Shown here: positions 6,052 through 7,904 of the stretch, one piece after another
Numbering within the stretch: the stretch's first letter is position 1
Layout of the letters: each line of letters opens with the position of its first letter
The notes under the pieces: generated by a model
What the model was told of the DNA's origin: nothing
The model's database searches: none
Seen by the model: only the letters and a program-made list of their open reading frames with translations
Origin: UBA8437 sp003445035
Lineage (GTDB): Bacteria > Planctomycetota > Planctomycetia > Planctomycetales > Planctomycetaceae
Length of the DNA: 7,904 nucleotides
Direction of reading: 5' to 3'
Assembly: GCA_937901285.1 (NCBI GenBank)
Contig: CALCHI010000531.1
Span: forward strand, 1-7,904
Program-made: the position numbers and the translations under genes

Positions 6052-7011
6052 ATGCACATTCCAACGACACAACGACACTTCTGGCTTTTGGCGGCAATGA
6101 TCACTTCACTCGCCAGCGGACAGGCCCTCGCCGAAAGCAAGGTCGACGTCCGGCTGACGAAACGAATCGGCCGGCCTGTTGTGATGACCGCCATTCGAAA
6201 ATCGGCGTCCAGGAACGCTGCTTCAGGCCTGGCACGCCAGTTGGCACCGGCAAAGCAACTGAGACCCGCGACAATCAGGGATGACCGGGCAAAACCGACT
6301 GTCCGTCAACAGGCTTCGGTAGTTCAAATTCGTGACCGGGACAGTGGACTGCAGAAAATCGGCCCGTTGGGACAGGGTTCGTCCAGCGCCACCATCTCGC
6401 AGTTCGACATCGAACGACTGCAAATGATCGAAACGATTCTCGACATCAGAGAACTGTACGAACTGGATTCCTTGATCGGCCGCGACCTTGCCAACACTCA
6501 CGATTTTCTGATGGGCATGATTGATGCCGCAATCCAAGACCTCATGGACATTATTGCAGCCGAGATGGGACAGGTCATGTCAAGTGAGGGCCTGGCTGAA
6601 GATAGGGCCGAGTACACCGATGGCACGGTTTTCGGCTGGTTCAGTGGTTGGCTTGAGGACCTGCACAACTCTGTCTTCGGTGGCAAAGATTATTTGAACG
6701 ATATGGACGGGGACGGTGTGCCCGACAACATGGATGACGACATGGACGGCGACGGCATCCCAAATGATGAAGACGATGACAGAGACGGCGACGGAGTCCC
6801 GAACAAGAAGGACAAATACCCCGAAAACCCGAAGAAGTCGATTTTTCCTGAAAACGAAGTCTGGTTGTTGTCCGACGGCCTTCCGAGAGAGTTGGTCGAT
6901 GAATTCTTGTACCAGTGGTTTGTCAACGACATGAACAGTCAACCACTCCTGGAAGGTGACCTTCATGTCCTGTTCCATCTGGCAATCGAGAACTGGATGG
7001 CACGGTATTGA
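6052..7011 (+). CDS. Secreted thrombospondin type 3 repeat protein, otherwise unknown
   Basis: The 319-residue product has a clear signal peptide with hydrophobic core at residues 10-24 and a cut after ALA27. Four parts follow. Residues 28-105 are strongly basic (about 18 Lys/Arg against 6 Asp/Glu). Residues 118-176 are acidic and look helical. Residues 217-255 hold three 13-residue Asp-rich units (DMDGDGVPD, DMDGDGIPN, DRDGDGVPN) of the thrombospondin type 3 type, which bind Ca2+ and often act as a stiff linker in secreted bacterial proteins. The C-terminal 64 residues are rich in Trp, Phe and Leu and match nothing I recognise. No cysteines and no obvious sorting signal, lipobox or membrane anchor are seen. 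It stands alone after a 445-base gap and ends in a strong hairpin, so it is probably a single-gene transcript. A structural or cell-surface role is inference. Confidence 0.82.
   Translation: MHIPTTQRHFWLLAAMITSLASGQALAESKVDVRLTKRIGRPVVMTAIRKSASRNAASGLARQLAPAKQLRPATIRDDRAKPTVRQQASVVQIRDRDSGLQKIGPLGQGSSSATISQFDIERLQMIETILDIRELYELDSLIGRDLANTHDFLMGMIDAAIQDLMDIIAAEMGQVMSSEGLAEDRAEYTDGTVFGWFSGWLEDLHNSVFGGKDYLNDMDGDGVPDNMDDDMDGDGIPNDEDDDRDGDGVPNKKDKYPENPKKSIFPENEVWLLSDGLPRELVDEFLYQWFVNDMNSQPLLEGDLHVLFHLAIENWMARY
6700..6816 (+). repeat. Three tandem 39-base units encoding TSP3 repeats
   Basis: The units are at 6700-6738, 6739-6777 and 6778-6816. Each contains a GAC-GG(C/G)-GAC-GG core encoding DGDG. 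The protein is better conserved than the DNA at third positions, which suggests selection on calcium ligands rather than a recent duplication. Confidence 0.8.
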
Positions 7012-7048
7012 GTTGACCGACGCGAGTTGAATTCGGTCGTGACAACAT

Positions 7049-7083
7049 TGGCCGGGAGGTGTCCGCCGGACATCTCCCGGCCA
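7049..7083 (+). terminator. Strong hairpin between converging genes
   Basis: TGGCCGGGAGGTGTCC (7049-7064) pairs with GGACATCTCCCGGCCA (7068-7083) over 16 positions around the loop GCC. The single imperfect position (7059/7073) is a G-U wobble in plus-strand RNA but an A-C mismatch in minus-strand RNA. GTGAC (7039-7043) and GTCAC (7086-7090) can extend it. It lies 37 bases after the TSP3 gene stop and about 95 bases after the WD40 gene stop on the other strand. There is no long T-run. It most likely ends the plus-strand transcript and may also act on the opposing one. Confidence 0.75.
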
Positions 7084-7179
7084 GTGTCACTTCGACAGGC
7101 CGAGCCACGTCCCCCGCTTCGAACGGCAGGGCAGGGGGGGATGACCGGTAGTTGAGGATGTCCCCGGACTTCAGCGGAT

Positions 7180-7904
7180 TCACTTCGCACGAGTCCAGAA
7201 ATGGACCTGGCCGGTGGAGTCGCCGGCGACAAGATTTTTTCCGTCGTGGCTGATGGCGACCTGGGTGGGAATGGCCGCTTCGACCTTGTACGTTCGAATT
7301 TGCTTACCGGAGACATTCCAGAGGCGGGCGTGGCTGTCACGTCCACAAGTGAAGAGGCTGCCATCCGATCCGAAACGGGCCGCAAGAACGCCGTTCGGCA
7401 GTTTGCCGTAGACACCACTTGGCCGCTGAGGAGGATGGGGATTGCTGTTGGAGATGCTGCTGAATCCGCTCTCGGTGTTCCACCAGATCAGCCGGCCGTC
7501 TTCACCACCGGACGCCAGCACCTTGCTGTCACTCCGCCACGAGATCGTCCGGACCGAGGCCTGGTGACTGGCAAGCGAGAACAGAAGTCCTCCCTTGCCG
7601 GCATTCCACAGATGGAGACCACCAGCCCGGTCCCCACTGGCCAGTTGTTTGCCGTCAGGGCTGAAGGCCAGCGAGGTTATCCAATCCGTGTGCCGCGTCA
7701 ACTTGTATCGCAACCGGCCATCCGCGGTGGAATAGACCTTGACCGTTCGGCCCGATCCGCCGAGCGCCACCAGCCGCTGATCGGGACTGATGTCGGCAGC
7801 CATCACGGCGTCCAGTTCGTCACCCAATTGCGCCAGCCGTTTTCCAGTCCGCACATCGAACAGCACCACGCTGCCAACCTGAACGGGCTTACCGCCGGCA
7901 ACCA
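7180..7904 (-). CDS. WD40 repeat protein, C-terminal part (runs off the right edge)
   Basis: The frame is open to the window edge, giving 240 visible residues and a stop at 7180-7182. A GTG at 7867-7869 is internal; upstream codons already read VAGGKPVQVGSVVLFD, a phrase typical of planctomycete WD40 propellers, so the true start is outside. Visible blades carry the WD pattern: VVLFDVRTGK, VKVYSTADGR, HTDWITSLAFSPDGKQLASG...LHLWNAG, SVRTISW...LASGGEDGRLIWWN, LAARFGSDGSLFTCGRDSHARLWNVSGK, and a last blade ending GDSTGQVHFWTR. In planctomycetes such C-terminal propellers often follow a cytochrome-c-like domain in one secreted protein; whether that holds here cannot be seen. The propeller would be a binding scaffold. 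It converges with the TSP3 gene, and the two are separated by the hairpin. Confidence 0.88.
   Translation of the reverse strand, partial: VAGGKPVQVGSVVLFDVRTGKRLAQLGDELDAVMAADISPDQRLVALGGSGRTVKVYSTADGRLRYKLTRHTDWITSLAFSPDGKQLASGDRAGGLHLWNAGKGGLLFSLASHQASVRTISWRSDSKVLASGGEDGRLIWWNTESGFSSISNSNPHPPQRPSGVYGKLPNGVLAARFGSDGSLFTCGRDSHARLWNVSGKQIRTYKVEAAIPTQVAISHDGKNLVAGDSTGQVHFWTRAK

Noticed and set aside
2240..7100. TCACTTCG...GACAGG motif seen near 2243 and 7087
   Set aside because: The two occurrences differ by a 4-base insertion and share no further flanking sequence, so they are probably chance.
7120..7132. CGAACGGCAGGGC resembles CGAACGACAGGGC of repeat copy 3 (12 of 13 bases), also downstream of a gene
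   Set aside because: The diagnostic 15-base core is absent, and the match is short enough to arise by chance in GC-rich DNA. It would only count if genome-wide copies show this tail as part of the element.
6923..7183. Minus-strand frame directly after the WD40 stop, possibly a small downstream gene
   Set aside because: It runs through the strong hairpin and into the end of the TSP3 gene, and its product has no recognisable features.

Overview
The window looks like an accessory stretch of a planctomycete (Planctomycetota) chromosome. The evidence is the protein repertoire: a secreted PQQ-type beta-propeller protein, a secreted EF-hand protein, a lamin-tail/CotH-kinase protein, a thrombospondin type 3 (TSP3) repeat protein, and a WD40 propeller of the kind usually fused to planctomycete cytochrome-like domains. 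The DNA is moderately GC-rich, intergenic gaps are long, and Shine-Dalgarno use is patchy. Assignment below phylum level is not supported. No tRNA, rRNA, CRISPR array, integrase or transposase was seen.

Layout. Positions 1-339 hold no convincing gene. A decayed leucine-rich-repeat (LRR) gene remnant lies on the minus strand at about 349-693. It is followed on the plus strand by an intact PQQ-like propeller lipid-free secreted protein (804-2048). After a 267-base gap come two closely spaced genes, an EF-hand protein (2316-2963) and a large CotH-family protein (2988-5606), which probably form an operon. The 445-base gap after them holds a minus-strand remnant of a second, different PQQ propeller gene (5676-5870), a 7-bp inverted repeat and a 12-bp palindrome. 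Next is a secreted TSP3-repeat protein (6052-7011), ending at a very strong hairpin (7049-7083). The window closes with the C-terminal part of a WD40 protein on the minus strand, which runs off the right edge.

How the genes fit together. All four complete genes carry N-terminal signal sequences or a plausible hydrophobic leader, so this is a block of exported proteins. Calcium or other divalent metal is a recurring theme: three perfect EF-hand loops, three Asp-rich TSP3 units and a metal-dependent CotH kinase fold. A joint extracytoplasmic role for the EF-hand and CotH proteins is an inference from their 24-base spacing, not a demonstrated function.

The least expected signal is a short dispersed repeat with a 15-base core shared by three copies (340-367, 2077-2106, 5553-5591). 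All are in the same orientation and at the 3' end of, or just after, a plus-strand reading frame. The third copy is read through and supplies the last residues of the CotH protein. Together with the two gene remnants this suggests turnover of accessory genes. I see no complete, clearly new multi-gene system.
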